A stretch of DNA of 64,000 nucleotides from Actinomycetota bacterium (GCA_016870155.1 VGCE01000005.1:62001-126000); one strand, 5' to 3'; shown: positions 8,865-17,657, numbered from the stretch's first letter. Program-made: numbers and translations. The notes: generated by a model from the sequence alone, not told the origin.

Positions 8865-9935
8865 GTGCGCATCGTGTCCCTCGTCGGGAACCGGCCCCAG
8901 TTCGTCAAGGCCGCGCCCCTCTGCGGCGCCCTCCGCGCCCAGGGGGACGAGGTGCTCGTGCACTCGGGCCAGCACTATGACCCCGAGCTGGCCGATCTCT
9001 TCTTCGATGAGCTGGGCATTCCGAGTCCCGACCACGCGCTCGAGGTGGGACCCGGCACGCCCGTGCACCAGGTGGCAGCCATCATGGAGCGGTTCGAGCA
9101 CGTGCTGCGCGACGAGCAGCCCGACGCCGTGCTGGTGTACGGCGACACCACCACCACGCTGGCCGGGGCGCTCACGGCGGCCAGGTGCGGAATACCCCTG
9201 GCGCACGTGGAGGCCGGGCTGCGGTCGTTCGACAGGACGATGCCCGAGGAGCAGAACCGGGTGGTCACCGACCACCTGTCCGACGTGCTGCTGTGCCCCA
9301 CCGCGCAGGCCGTGAACAACCTCGCCGCCGAGGGGATCACCCGGGGCGTGCACCTGGTGGGGGACGTCATGTTCGATGCCAGCCGCATGTTCGCGCCGCT
9401 GGCCGCCGAACGCGGGGCCGCCGCGGCCCACGGGCTCGAGCCGGACGGCTACCTGCTGGTCACCATCCACCGCGCCGCGGCCACCGACACCCCGGAGGCG
9501 CTCGACGCCATGGTGGAGGTGCTCTCGTCGCTCGGCGAGCCGGCCATCTTCCCCGTGCACCCGCGCACACGGGCCAAGCTGCAGGCGGGCGGGCGCTGGG
9601 ATGCCCTCGAGCGGGTTCCGGGCCTGGTGTTGGCGCCGCCCGCCGGGTACCTCGACTTCACGAGCCTGCTCATGAGCGCGCGCGCGGTGGTCACCGACTC
9701 CGGCGGCGTGCAGAAGGAGGCCTACTTCCACGGGGTGCCCTGCATCACGCTGCGCGACACCACCGAGTGGGTGGAGACCGTGGAGGGGGGCTTCAACACC
9801 CTCACTGGGATGGACTCCGGCGCGGTGGCGGCTGCCCTCGGCGGGCTCTCGATGCCGGCGGGACGCCCGCCGTACTACGGCGACGGCCATGCCGCCGACG
9901 CCATCGCGCGCGCGGTGGTGGCCGAGCTCGGCTAG
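8865..9935 (+). CDS. UDP-N-acetyl sugar 2-epimerase, WecB/WbpI type
   Basis: Non-hydrolysing 2-epimerase, 356 residues, start GTG 8865 with TAGGAG 6 nt upstream. It opens RIVSLVGNRPQFVKAAPL and contains GDTTTTLAG and HVEAGLRSF. The segment DRTMPEEQNRVVTDHLSDVL, then CPTAQAVNNLAAEGI and GDVMFD, is closer to WbpI (UDP-diacetamido-glucuronate 2-epimerase) than to plain WecB as I remember these families. The next plus-strand genes resemble WbpA, WbpB and WbpD, which supports a product such as UDP-ManNAc3NAcA. Plain UDP-GlcNAc/UDP-ManNAc epimerisation remains possible. The stop shares the palindrome CTAG (9932-9935) with the convergent gene. Confidence 0.85.
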   Translation: MRIVSLVGNRPQFVKAAPLCGALRAQGDEVLVHSGQHYDPELADLFFDELGIPSPDHALEVGPGTPVHQVAAIMERFEHVLRDEQPDAVLVYGDTTTTLAGALTAARCGIPLAHVEAGLRSFDRTMPEEQNRVVTDHLSDVLLCPTAQAVNNLAAEGITRGVHLVGDVMFDASRMFAPLAAERGAAAAHGLEPDGYLLVTIHRAAATDTPEALDAMVEVLSSLGEPAIFPVHPRTRAKLQAGGRWDALERVPGLVLAPPAGYLDFTSLLMSARAVVTDSGGVQKEAYFHGVPCITLRDTTEWVETVEGGFNTLTGMDSGAVAAALGGLSMPAGRPPYYGDGHAADAIARAVVAELG

Positions 9936-10528
9936 AGGTATGTGCCCGGGAACTCCGGGGGCTCGTCGTCGCGCCGGCCGCGCGGCAGTTCGTAGGCGTC
10001 CTGCGCGCCCATGCGGGCGATGAGCGCGTTCGGCCGGAGCATCAGGAATATGCGCGACTCGCGCTCGTCCTCGGCCTGCGCCCAGCGACGCGCCTCGAGC
10101 CGGTCGATGATTCCCGCACCGATGCCGGCTCCCGCCACAAGCGCCGCGGTGGCGCCGACGTCGCTCACCACGGTGTCGAGCAGCAGGAGTATCCCCACGC
10201 CGAGGAACATCATCGCGGCGGCCCGCACGCGGCGATCGCGGGAATTGGCCACGGTCTCGTGCACCATCGAGCGCGGAGGGCGCAGGGTGAGCATGGCGTG
10301 GGCGAAGCGACGACGACTCGTGACGGCCCCGAGCACGAACGCGAACAGCAGCGCGGCGCCGAACACGATCCCTGCGAACACCGGATCGACGGGGCCCTCC
10401 AGGAGCCAGAGGATGATCCAGTACGAGAGCGAGGCGAGCCCGAGCGACGTGAGCACCTGCCCGCGCCACCTGATCTCATCGTCCGCCCGCACGATCCGGG
10501 GTAGCCCGGCAAGCGCCGCATCGGCCAT
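9932..10528 (-). CDS. Four-helix membrane protein of unknown function (198 aa)
   Basis: Start ATG 10528, preceded by TATCGT 7 nt upstream on this strand. Two hydrophobic hairpins (about residues 26-65 and 100-145) flank a basic loop, and a charged amphipathic helix (EARRWAQAEDERES) follows the last membrane segment. A second 198-residue protein at 36717-37313 has the same layout. I recognise no domain. The gene sits inside the WbpI/A/B/D set but on the opposite strand, so a link to polysaccharide synthesis is uncertain. Confidence 0.75.
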   Translation of the reverse strand: MADAALAGLPRIVRADDEIRWRGQVLTSLGLASLSYWIILWLLEGPVDPVFAGIVFGAALLFAFVLGAVTSRRRFAHAMLTLRPPRSMVHETVANSRDRRVRAAAMMFLGVGILLLLDTVVSDVGATAALVAGAGIGAGIIDRLEARRWAQAEDERESRIFLMLRPNALIARMGAQDAYELPRGRRDDEPPEFPGTYL

Positions 10529-10585
10529 GGTGACTACGATACCGCCGCTGCCTGTGCCGAGAACCAACATCCCCACGGGTGCCTC
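10529..10585. promoter_or_regulatory. Divergent promoter region (57 bp)
   Basis: Separates the membrane gene from the UDP-sugar dehydrogenase. The minus-strand gene has TATCGT (complement of 10536-10541) 7 nt before its ATG. I cannot name a clear -10 box or ribosome site for the plus-strand gene. Confidence 0.4.
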
Positions 10586-11866
10586 ATGAGCACCCCATCG
10601 CCGCGCATCGGCGTGATCGGACTCGGCTACGTCGGCCTGCCGCTCGCCGTCGTGTTCGCCGAGGCCGGCGTGCCCGTTGTCGGCCTCGACGTGGTTGACG
10701 AGAAGATCGCCGCCATCAACCACGGCACCTCGCACATCGAGGACGTGCCATCCGATCGGCTCGCCCCCCTGGTGGAGTCGGGGATGCTGCGCGCGAGCAC
10801 CGACCTCGACGAGCTGTCGGCGGTCCAGGCCATCGTCATCTGCCTGCCCACGCCGCTTGATGAGCACCGCGAGCCGGACCTCAGCGCGGTGCTCGGCGCC
10901 GCCCGCGATATCGCCCCGCGCCTCCAGAGGGGACAGTTGGTGGTGCTCGAGAGCACCACGTATCCGGGCACCACGCGCGAGGAGCTCGCACCGCTGCTGG
11001 AGGAGTGCGGGCTCAGAGCCGGGGAGGACTTCCACCTGGCCTTCAGCCCCGAGCGGGTGGACCCGGGCCGCGAGGACTGGACCACCCGGTCGACCCCGAA
11101 GGTGGTGGGCGGGCTCACCCCGGCATGCACGGCCACGGCGCTTCAGGTGTATGGCCAGGCGTTCGACACGCTGGTGCCGGTGTCCACACCCGAGGTGGCC
11201 GAGATGACCAAGATCCTCGAGAACGTCTTTCGCAGCGTGAACATCGCGCTGGTCAACGAGACGGCGATCCTGTGCGATCGCATGGGAGTGGACGTGTGGG
11301 AGGTCATCGACGCCGCAGCCACCAAGCCGTTTGGCTACATGCCGTTCCGGCCGGGGCCGGGCCTGGGCGGCCACTGCATCCCGATCGACCCGTTCTATCT
11401 CACGTGGAAGGCGCGCGAGTACGACTTCCACACCGAGTTCATCGAGCTCGCGGGCAAGATCAACTCGCAGATGCCCTACTTCTGCGTGAGCAAGCTCGCG
11501 CGGGCGCTGAACGATCACGAGAAGGCGCTCAAGGGTGCGAAGGTGCTGGTGGTCGGCGTGGCCTACAAGGCCGACGTGAACGACATGCGCGAGAGCCCGG
11601 CGCTCAAGGTGATGTCGCTGCTGGTCGAACGCGGGGCCGAGCTGAGCTACCACGACCCCCATGTCCCCGCGCTCGAGCCGGGGCATGGGATCGACATCGC
11701 CCTGCGAAGCGTGGACCTCACCGACGAGGCGCTGGCGGATGCCGACGCCGTGGTGGTGGTCACGGCGCACGCGGGCATCGACTGGCAGCGCGTGGCCGAT
11801 GGCAGCCGCCTCGTGGTGGACTTCCGCAACGCAGTGCCCAGGGGGGAGAACGTGTGGACGCTGTGA
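10586..11866 (+). CDS. wbpA: UDP-N-acetylglucosamine 6-dehydrogenase (WbpA/WecC type)
   Basis: 426 residues. NAD-dependent four-electron oxidation of a UDP-HexNAc to the uronic acid. Rossmann motif GVIGLGYVGLPLA at the N terminus, STTYPGTT, FSPERVDPG, the catalytic cysteine C264 in GGHCIPIDPFYL, and the C-terminal UDP-binding domain with KVLVVGVAYKADVNDMRES. Family length and motif order are normal. WbpA substrates are UDP-GlcNAc; plain UDP-glucose dehydrogenases are close relatives, but the downstream WbpB/WbpD-like genes favour UDP-GlcNAc. It overlaps the next gene by 13 nt. Confidence 0.88.
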   Translation: MSTPSPRIGVIGLGYVGLPLAVVFAEAGVPVVGLDVVDEKIAAINHGTSHIEDVPSDRLAPLVESGMLRASTDLDELSAVQAIVICLPTPLDEHREPDLSAVLGAARDIAPRLQRGQLVVLESTTYPGTTREELAPLLEECGLRAGEDFHLAFSPERVDPGREDWTTRSTPKVVGGLTPACTATALQVYGQAFDTLVPVSTPEVAEMTKILENVFRSVNIALVNETAILCDRMGVDVWEVIDAAATKPFGYMPFRPGPGLGGHCIPIDPFYLTWKAREYDFHTEFIELAGKINSQMPYFCVSKLARALNDHEKALKGAKVLVVGVAYKADVNDMRESPALKVMSLLVERGAELSYHDPHVPALEPGHGIDIALRSVDLTDEALADADAVVVVTAHAGIDWQRVADGSRLVVDFRNAVPRGENVWTL

Positions 11867-12882
11867 CGCCGCTTCGCATGGCGGTGGTGGGCATGTCGTA
11901 CTGGGGCCCCAACCTCGCGCGCAACTTCGACCGCCTCGAGGGCTCGGAGCTCGCGTGGGCCTGTGACCTGGATGAGTCGCTGCTCGACCGCCACCGCGCG
12001 GCGTTCCCGCGCACCGAGTTCACCACCGACCTGGGCGAGGTGCTGGCCGACCCCGGCGCCGACGCGGTGGTCATCGCCACCCCGGTGCCCACCCACGCCG
12101 CCCTGGCGCTGCGGGCCATCGAGGCCGGCAAGCACGTGTTCGTGGAGAAGCCCCTGGCGCTCACCGCCGCCGATGCCCGCGCGGTGGCCGAGGCCGCCGG
12201 GGCCGCGGGCGTGACGCTCATGGTGGACCACCTCCTGGTGCTGCACCCGGGCGTCACCAAGGTGAAGGAGCTCGTGGACAGCGGGCACCTGGGGCAGGTG
12301 CACTACCTCTACGGCAACCGGCTCAACCTCGGCATCGTGCGCAGCAACGAGAACGCCCTGTGGAGCCTGGGGCCGCACGACATCAGCGTGATGCTGCACA
12401 TCGTGGGCGAGCCCGCGGTGGAGGTGTCGGCCACCGGGGCCTGCTACCTGCAGGAGGGCATCGAGGACGTCGTGTTCGGGCGCATCCTGTTCGAGAGCGG
12501 GGTCATCGGGCACCTGCACCTCTCGTGGCTCGACCCGCACAAGATGCGCCGCATGACGGTCATCGGATCGGAACGCATGGTGGTGTTCGACGACATGGAG
12601 AGCGAGCGCAAGATCACCGTGTACGACAAGGGTCCGGTGCCGCGCACGGGTGACTACGGCGAATACATCCAGGTGCGATCGGGCGATATCTTCAGCCCGA
12701 AGATCGACAGCGCCGAGCCGCTGCGCCTGGTGTGCCAGCACTTCCTCGACAGCATCCGCGCGGGCACCGCCCCCGTGGCCGACGGCTGGGCCGGCCTGGC
12801 CACCGTCGAGGTGCTCGAGGCCATGGACACATCGCTGGCCGAGGGCGGCCGGCCGATCACCCTGGAGGGGGCATCCCGATGA
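11854..12882 (+). CDS. wbpB: Gfo/Idh/MocA oxidoreductase, WbpB-like
   Basis: 342 residues from GTG 11854, chosen because GGGGGGAG ends 5 nt upstream; GTG 11863 is an alternative. N-terminal NAD fold (VGMSYWGPNLARNF), the family EKP signature (VEKPLALTAADA), then RLNLGIVRSNENALWSLGPH, typical of UDP-GlcNAcA 3-dehydrogenases. WbpB oxidises C3 of UDP-GlcNAcA so that an aminotransferase (WbpE) can add nitrogen. No WbpE-like gene lies in the window. Overlap with both neighbours indicates one transcript. Confidence 0.85.
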   Translation: MDAVTPLRMAVVGMSYWGPNLARNFDRLEGSELAWACDLDESLLDRHRAAFPRTEFTTDLGEVLADPGADAVVIATPVPTHAALALRAIEAGKHVFVEKPLALTAADARAVAEAAGAAGVTLMVDHLLVLHPGVTKVKELVDSGHLGQVHYLYGNRLNLGIVRSNENALWSLGPHDISVMLHIVGEPAVEVSATGACYLQEGIEDVVFGRILFESGVIGHLHLSWLDPHKMRRMTVIGSERMVVFDDMESERKITVYDKGPVPRTGDYGEYIQVRSGDIFSPKIDSAEPLRLVCQHFLDSIRAGTAPVADGWAGLATVEVLEAMDTSLAEGGRPITLEGASR

Positions 12883-13574
12883 GCCGCGAGAACCTCGTGC
12901 TGGGGGAGGGCGTGCAGATCGCCGACGACGTGGAGATCGGGGCCAACGTGGTGATCCACGCCGGCACGGTCATCGGCGCGGGCTGCGTGATCCAGGACAA
13001 CGTGGTGCTGGGCAAGATCCCGAAGCTCGCGTCGCGCTCCACGTCGCAGGCCCGGGAGCTGCCCGGCCTCGTGCTGGCCGAGAGCGTCACCGTGTGCTCG
13101 GGCGCCGTGGTGTTCGCCGGGAGCAGCATCGGCGCGCGCACGGTGATCGGCGACCAGGCCTTCGTGCGCGAGGACGTGCAGATCGGCCAGGACTGCGGAA
13201 TCGGCCGCTCGGTGTGCGTGGAGAACCAGACCACCATCGGTGACCGCTGCAACATCCAGAGCAACTCGTACATCACGCGCCTGTGCGTGCTGGAGGACGA
13301 CGTCTTCATCGCGCCGTGCGTCACCACGACGAACGACAACTTCATGGGCCGCACCGAGGGACGTCACGAACTGCTGAAGGGCGCGACCATCCGCCGTGCC
13401 GCACGCATCGGCGGTGGCGTGGTGATCCTCCCCGGCATCGAGATCGGCGAGGAGGCCTTCGTCGCCGCGGGCGCCCTGGTGACCAAGGACATCCCCGCCG
13501 GCAAGCTGGTGGCCGGTCTGCCCGCGCGCGTGTGGCGCGACGTGCCCGAGGAAGAACTGCTCGAGAACCAGTAG
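12879..13574 (+). CDS. wbpD: Hexapeptide-repeat N-acetyltransferase, WbpD-like
   Basis: 231 residues from ATG 12879, overlapping the previous stop (ATGA). Nearly the whole protein is left-handed beta-helix repeats (IADDVEIGANVVIHAGTVIG and so on), with a conserved asparagine-rich loop TTTNDNFMGR and the usual C-terminal GLPARVWRD. WbpD acetylates the 3-amino group of UDP-GlcNAc3NA with acetyl-CoA. Position directly after WbpA and WbpB-like genes supports that role; serine or other sugar acetyltransferases share the fold. Confidence 0.85.
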   Translation: MSRENLVLGEGVQIADDVEIGANVVIHAGTVIGAGCVIQDNVVLGKIPKLASRSTSQARELPGLVLAESVTVCSGAVVFAGSSIGARTVIGDQAFVREDVQIGQDCGIGRSVCVENQTTIGDRCNIQSNSYITRLCVLEDDVFIAPCVTTTNDNFMGRTEGRHELLKGATIRRAARIGGGVVILPGIEIGEEAFVAAGALVTKDIPAGKLVAGLPARVWRDVPEEELLENQ

Positions 13575-13668
13575 CGCCCCGGCGTAATCCGGACCCGAAG
13601 GCTGCGACCACCCCCACCGCCTGCACCCGCATCAGGTCGGTGAGACACCTACCCCGCGAGGCTGCCCA

Positions 13669-14733
13669 TCACCTGACGCGGGCGCCCGTGATGATGCGGC
13701 CGATGCGGTTGCCGGCAAGCTCGGTGAACCACACGTTCCCATCGGGGCCATCGGTGATGCCCAGCGGGCCGGCGCCCTTGGACAGGCCCCGCGAGAACTC
13801 GGTCACGACGCCCTTCGGCGTGATGCGGCCGATGCGGTTGCCATCGGGCTCGGTGAACCACAGGTTGCCGTCGGCGGCAGAGGTGATGAGGCCCGGTTTC
13901 GCGCCTGCGCTTATCCCCTTGCGGAAGATCGTGACGCGCCCCTTCATGGTGATGCGGCCGATGGCATCGGCGGCATTCATCGTGAACCACATCGCGCTGT
14001 CCGGGCCGCGGGTGATGCCCGCGGGCTTCGAGGCGACCGGGATCCCCTCGGCGAACCGCGTCACCACGCCCTTCGGCGTGATGCGGTAGATCGAGTTCCC
14101 GGGCTGGTCCTTTTCGCCGTTCCAGGCCCCGGTGAACCATAGGTTGCCGTCCGGTCCCAGAGAGATGTCGAAGGGTCCCGCCCCCCGCTGGATGCCCTTG
14201 CTGAAGGTGGTGATGCCGCCCGCCATGTCGATGCGCCCCACCGAGCTGGCCCCGAGCTCGGTGAACCACACCATGCGACCGGGACCCCAGGTGATGCCCG
14301 ACGGAGCCGGGGCCGCGCCCTCGGCGGCCATGGGATCGATGCCGGGCCCGAACTCGGTCACCACGCCCTGCGGCGTGATGCGCGCGATGCGCATGCCGGC
14401 GAGCTCGGTGAACCACAGGTTGCCGTCAGGTCCCGCCGTGATGCCGAATGGCCGCGCGCCATCGCCGATGCCGGCCCGGAACTCGGTCACCCGCCCGCGC
14501 ACCGTAATGCGGGCGACGCCGTAGTTGTCATCCCCTGCCTGGGTGAACCACAGGGCGCCGTCAGGTCCGTTGGTGATCGCCAGCGGGGCCGAGTCCCTCG
14601 AGATCCCGGCCGAGAACTCCGTGATGCCGCCCACGGCGCCGGCGCCGGAAGAAGGCAGGGCGCCGATCACCGCGAGGGCGGCGACGCCCGCTGCCGCCAC
14701 CCGCCATGCCCCAGGCCTCACCCGCGCGGGCAC
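13669..14733 (-). CDS. Secreted Vgb-like beta-propeller protein
   Basis: 354 residues from GTG 14733, one base after the rfbB stop; an ATG at 14766 inside rfbB is the alternative. A signal peptide (ending about residue 35) precedes seven repeats of roughly 45 residues with the pattern GPDGxxWFTE...IGRIT..G.VTEF, i.e. a seven-bladed propeller of the virginiamycin B lyase/SMP-30 group. Most such secreted proteins are unlikely to be antibiotic lyases. Being last in a rhamnose operon, it may bind or process a surface polysaccharide, which is inference. Confidence 0.8.
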   Translation of the reverse strand: MPARVRPGAWRVAAAGVAALAVIGALPSSGAGAVGGITEFSAGISRDSAPLAITNGPDGALWFTQAGDDNYGVARITVRGRVTEFRAGIGDGARPFGITAGPDGNLWFTELAGMRIARITPQGVVTEFGPGIDPMAAEGAAPAPSGITWGPGRMVWFTELGASSVGRIDMAGGITTFSKGIQRGAGPFDISLGPDGNLWFTGAWNGEKDQPGNSIYRITPKGVVTRFAEGIPVASKPAGITRGPDSAMWFTMNAADAIGRITMKGRVTIFRKGISAGAKPGLITSAADGNLWFTEPDGNRIGRITPKGVVTEFSRGLSKGAGPLGITDGPDGNVWFTELAGNRIGRIITGARVR

Positions 14734-14734
14734 G

Positions 14735-15733
14735 TCAGGCCCTTCGATCGGCGTAGTTCTTCGCATACCACTCAGCGTACTCGCCGCTCTTGATGGGCTC
14801 CCACCAGGGGCGCCCGTCGCGGTACCACTCCACGGTGGCGGCCAGGCCCTCGTCGAAGTCCACCTGCGGGACCCAACCCATGGCGCGCATGCGCGATGTG
14901 TCGAGCGCGTAGCGCCGGTCGTGGCCCGGGCGATCCTCGACGAAGGTGATGAGCTCATCCGATGCGCCGGTGTGGGCGAGGATGCGCCGGGTAATCTCCA
15001 GGTTGGGCCACTCGTTGCCGCCGCCCACGTTGTACGCCTGGCCTGCCTCGCCGTGCTCCGTCGCGAACCAGATGCCCTCGGCGTGGTCGCGCACGTGGAT
15101 CCAGTCGCGCACCTGCTGGCCATCGCCGTACACCGGCAGCGCAAGGCCGTCGAGCGCGTTGGTGATGAACAGCGGCACGAGCTTCTCGGGGTACTGCCGC
15201 GGGCCGTAGGTGTTCGACCCGCGCGTGATGACGATGTCGTAGCCGAAGGTGTGGTGGATCGCCAGGGCCTGCAGGTCGCCGCCGGCCTTGCTGGCCGAGT
15301 ACGGCGACGAGGGCTGAATGGGGTCGGTCTCGCGGAAGGCCCCGGTGGGGATCGACCCGTACACCTCGTCGGTGCTCACCTGCACGAACCGGCGCACGCC
15401 GGCCTCGCGCGCGGCCATGATGAGCGTGGCGGTGCCCACCACGTCGGTCTGGATGAATTCGGTGGGGTTGTGCAGCGAGCGGTCCACATGGCTCTCGGCC
15501 GCCAGGTTGATGACCACCTCGCAGCCGTCCACCGCCTGCTGCGCCACATCGGGGTCGGCGATATCGCCGTGGATGAACGCGTACCGCGGGTTGTCCATGA
15601 GCTCGGCCACGTTGGCGGGGTTGCCCGCGTAGGTGAGCTTGTCGAGGTTGACCACCTGGTGGCCCTGCTCGATGGCCACGCGGATGACCTCGGACCCGAT
15701 GAACCCGCACCCGCCGGTGATGAGGACCTTCAC
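14735..15733 (-). CDS. rfbB: dTDP-glucose 4,6-dehydratase
   Basis: 332 residues from GTG 15733; upstream extensions are not homologous. NAD-binding GGCGFIG (7-13), STDEVYGS (120-127), catalytic YSASK (Y145, K149), NTYGPRQYPEKLVPLF. Converts dTDP-glucose to dTDP-4-keto-6-deoxyglucose, second step of dTDP-L-rhamnose synthesis. Overlaps rfbD by 4 nt. The usual C3/C5 epimerase gene (rfbC) is missing from this operon. Confidence 0.93.
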   Translation of the reverse strand: MKVLITGGCGFIGSEVIRVAIEQGHQVVNLDKLTYAGNPANVAELMDNPRYAFIHGDIADPDVAQQAVDGCEVVINLAAESHVDRSLHNPTEFIQTDVVGTATLIMAAREAGVRRFVQVSTDEVYGSIPTGAFRETDPIQPSSPYSASKAGGDLQALAIHHTFGYDIVITRGSNTYGPRQYPEKLVPLFITNALDGLALPVYGDGQQVRDWIHVRDHAEGIWFATEHGEAGQAYNVGGGNEWPNLEITRRILAHTGASDELITFVEDRPGHDRRYALDTSRMRAMGWVPQVDFDEGLAATVEWYRDGRPWWEPIKSGEYAEWYAKNYADRRA

Positions 15734-16566
15734 GAACGCTCCCTGATGTAGTCGGCGAGGGCATCCTCCCACGCACGCAGGCGCGGGGCTCCCTCGTGGG
15801 TCACCTCGAGCACGCTCACCGCGGGGCGGGGCGCCGGGCGGGCGAAGGCCTCGGTGGTGGTGTCGCGCACCTCGCACTCCACGCCCGCAAGCCGGTAGGC
15901 CTCGCGCGCGAAGTCGGCCCAGGTGGTGCTGCCGCCGCCCGCCACGTGGTAGATGCCTGCGGGCTGGTCGGCAAGCGCCACGAGGGCCGGGCAGAGATCA
16001 CGGGTCCAGGTGGGGCAGCCCACCTGGTCGGCCACCACGTCCACGTGGTCGCGCGCGGGATCGGACCCCAGGCCGATCATGGTGTCCACGAAGTTGCGGC
16101 CGTGTGCGCCGTAGAGCCACGCCGTGCGGCCGATGCGCGTGCCCTCGGGATGCTCCAGCTCGGCCAGGCGCTCGCCCGCCAGCTTGGTGCGCCCGTAGGC
16201 CTGGATGGGGTCGGTGGCGTCGTCCTCGGCATAGGGCCCGCCCGTGCCGGGGAACACGTAGTCGGTGCTCACGGCCACGAGCGCCGCGCCGGCGTCGCGC
16301 GCGGCGATGGCCACGTTGCGCGTGCCCTCGCCGTTCACCCGCAGCGCCTGCTCCTCGTCCTGTTCGGCACCGTCCACGTCGGTCCACGCGGCCAGGTGGA
16401 ACACCACCTCAGGGGCGGCCTCGCCCACGGCGCGCATCACGGCCCGGCGATCGGTGATGTCGAGCTCGGGCAGGTCGAGGCCCACGGCGTGGTGCCCCTC
16501 GGCCGCGAGGTGGTGCATGAGGTCGGTGCCGAGCATGCCCCGGTGCCCGATGACCAGCGCGTGCAC
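15730..16566 (-). CDS. rfbD: dTDP-4-dehydrorhamnose reductase
   Basis: 278 residues, start GTG 16566. Extended SDR with VIGHRGMLGTDL at the nucleotide site, STDYVFPG, YGRTKLAGE (catalytic Tyr/Lys), RTAWLYG and VADQVGCPTWT, all typical of RmlD. Reduces dTDP-4-keto-rhamnose with NADPH as the last step of dTDP-L-rhamnose synthesis. Lies 9 nt after the rfbA stop and overlaps rfbB, so the three form one operon. Confidence 0.92.
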   Translation of the reverse strand: MHALVIGHRGMLGTDLMHHLAAEGHHAVGLDLPELDITDRRAVMRAVGEAAPEVVFHLAAWTDVDGAEQDEEQALRVNGEGTRNVAIAARDAGAALVAVSTDYVFPGTGGPYAEDDATDPIQAYGRTKLAGERLAELEHPEGTRIGRTAWLYGAHGRNFVDTMIGLGSDPARDHVDVVADQVGCPTWTRDLCPALVALADQPAGIYHVAGGGSTTWADFAREAYRLAGVECEVRDTTTEAFARPAPRPAVSVLEVTHEGAPRLRAWEDALADYIRERS

Positions 16567-16575
16567 CGCCGCCGC

Positions 16576-17649
16576 CTAGGTGAGGCCGATCACCGACGAG
16601 TCGCCCAGCACGAACCGGTAGGCCCGGGGCTTGGCGTCGCTGCGGGTGATGCGCACCTCGCGGCCGATGAGGCTGCTCTCCACGCGGGCGTCGAGGTCCT
16701 CCAGGTGCACGCGCTCGAGCAGGATCGAGTGCTCGATCTCCGCGCGGCGCACCACGCAGCCGGTGGAGATGGAGGAGTAGGGCCCGATGTAGGCGTTCTC
16801 CACCACGGCGCCCTGGCCGATCACGGCGGGGCCGCGCACGTGGCTGTTCACGAGGCGCGCGCCGGCCTCGATCACCACGCGGCCCTCGACGTCGCTGTCG
16901 ATGAGCTCGCCGTCCACCCGCGGCTCGATGACGTCGAGGATCAGCCGGTTGGCCTCGAGCATGTCCTCCACCTGGCCGGTGTCCTTCCACCAGCCGGTCA
17001 CCACATGCGGCTCCACCCGGCGCCCCTGGTCGATCAGGAGCTGGATGGCGTCGGTGATCTCCAGCTCGCCGCGCGCCGAGGGCTCGATCTTCTTCGCGGC
17101 GTCGAGGATCGTCGGCGTGAACATGTACACGCCCACGAGCGCCAGGTCGCTCCTGGGCTGGGCGGGCTTCTCCTCGAGGTTCACCACGCGGTCGCCGTCG
17201 AGCACCGCCACGCCGTAGGACGACGGATTGGGCACGTGCTGCAGCAGGATCATCGCGTCGGGGTCCGACGCGCGGAACTCCTGCACCAGCGGCGTGATGC
17301 CGTCGCGCAGCAGGTTGTCGCCCAGGTACATCACGAACGGGCTGTCGCCCAGGAAGTCCTCGGCCGTCAGCACCGCGTGCGCCAGCCCCAGGGGCGCCGA
17401 CTGCGGGATGAACGTGACCCGCACGCCGAGGGCCGAGCCGTCGCCGATCGCCTCGCGGATCTCATCGCCGGTGTCGCCGATGATGATGCCGATGTCAGTG
17501 ATGCCGGCATCGCGCAGGGCCTCGAGCCCGTAGAAGAGCACGGGCTTGTTGGCCACGGGCACCAGCTGCTTGGCCGAGGTGTGCGTGATGGGCCGGAGCC
17601 GCGTGCCGGCGCCGCCCGAGAGCACCAGTCCCTTGAGTTCCCTGCTCAC
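16576..17649 (-). CDS. rfbA: Glucose-1-phosphate thymidylyltransferase, long form
   Basis: 357 residues, start GTG 17649. Nucleotidyltransferase motif LVLSGGAGTRLRPITHTSAK, product-site GDNLL, then from about residue 240 left-handed beta-helix repeats (SDVEGRVVIEAGARLV, GPAVIGQGAVVENAYIGPYS). The extra C-terminal helix domain marks the long StrD-like group common in actinobacteria and archaea rather than the 290-residue RmlA. Makes dTDP-glucose from dTTP and glucose-1-phosphate. First gene of the rhamnose operon, with TAGGGT 8 nt upstream. Confidence 0.9.
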   Translation of the reverse strand: MSRELKGLVLSGGAGTRLRPITHTSAKQLVPVANKPVLFYGLEALRDAGITDIGIIIGDTGDEIREAIGDGSALGVRVTFIPQSAPLGLAHAVLTAEDFLGDSPFVMYLGDNLLRDGITPLVQEFRASDPDAMILLQHVPNPSSYGVAVLDGDRVVNLEEKPAQPRSDLALVGVYMFTPTILDAAKKIEPSARGELEITDAIQLLIDQGRRVEPHVVTGWWKDTGQVEDMLEANRLILDVIEPRVDGELIDSDVEGRVVIEAGARLVNSHVRGPAVIGQGAVVENAYIGPYSSISTGCVVRRAEIEHSILLERVHLEDLDARVESSLIGREVRITRSDAKPRAYRFVLGDSSVIGLT

Positions 17650-17657
17650 GACGGGCG

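Noticed and set aside
13575-13668. Terminator between the WbpD-like gene and the convergent propeller gene
   Set aside because: Only weak, short complementarity (CAGGT/ACCTG-like) is visible; nothing I can support.
13669-14733. Streptogramin (virginiamycin B) lyase resistance gene
   Set aside because: Only the propeller repeat is shared; the protein is secreted and sits in a rhamnose operon, and active-site residues cannot be confirmed.
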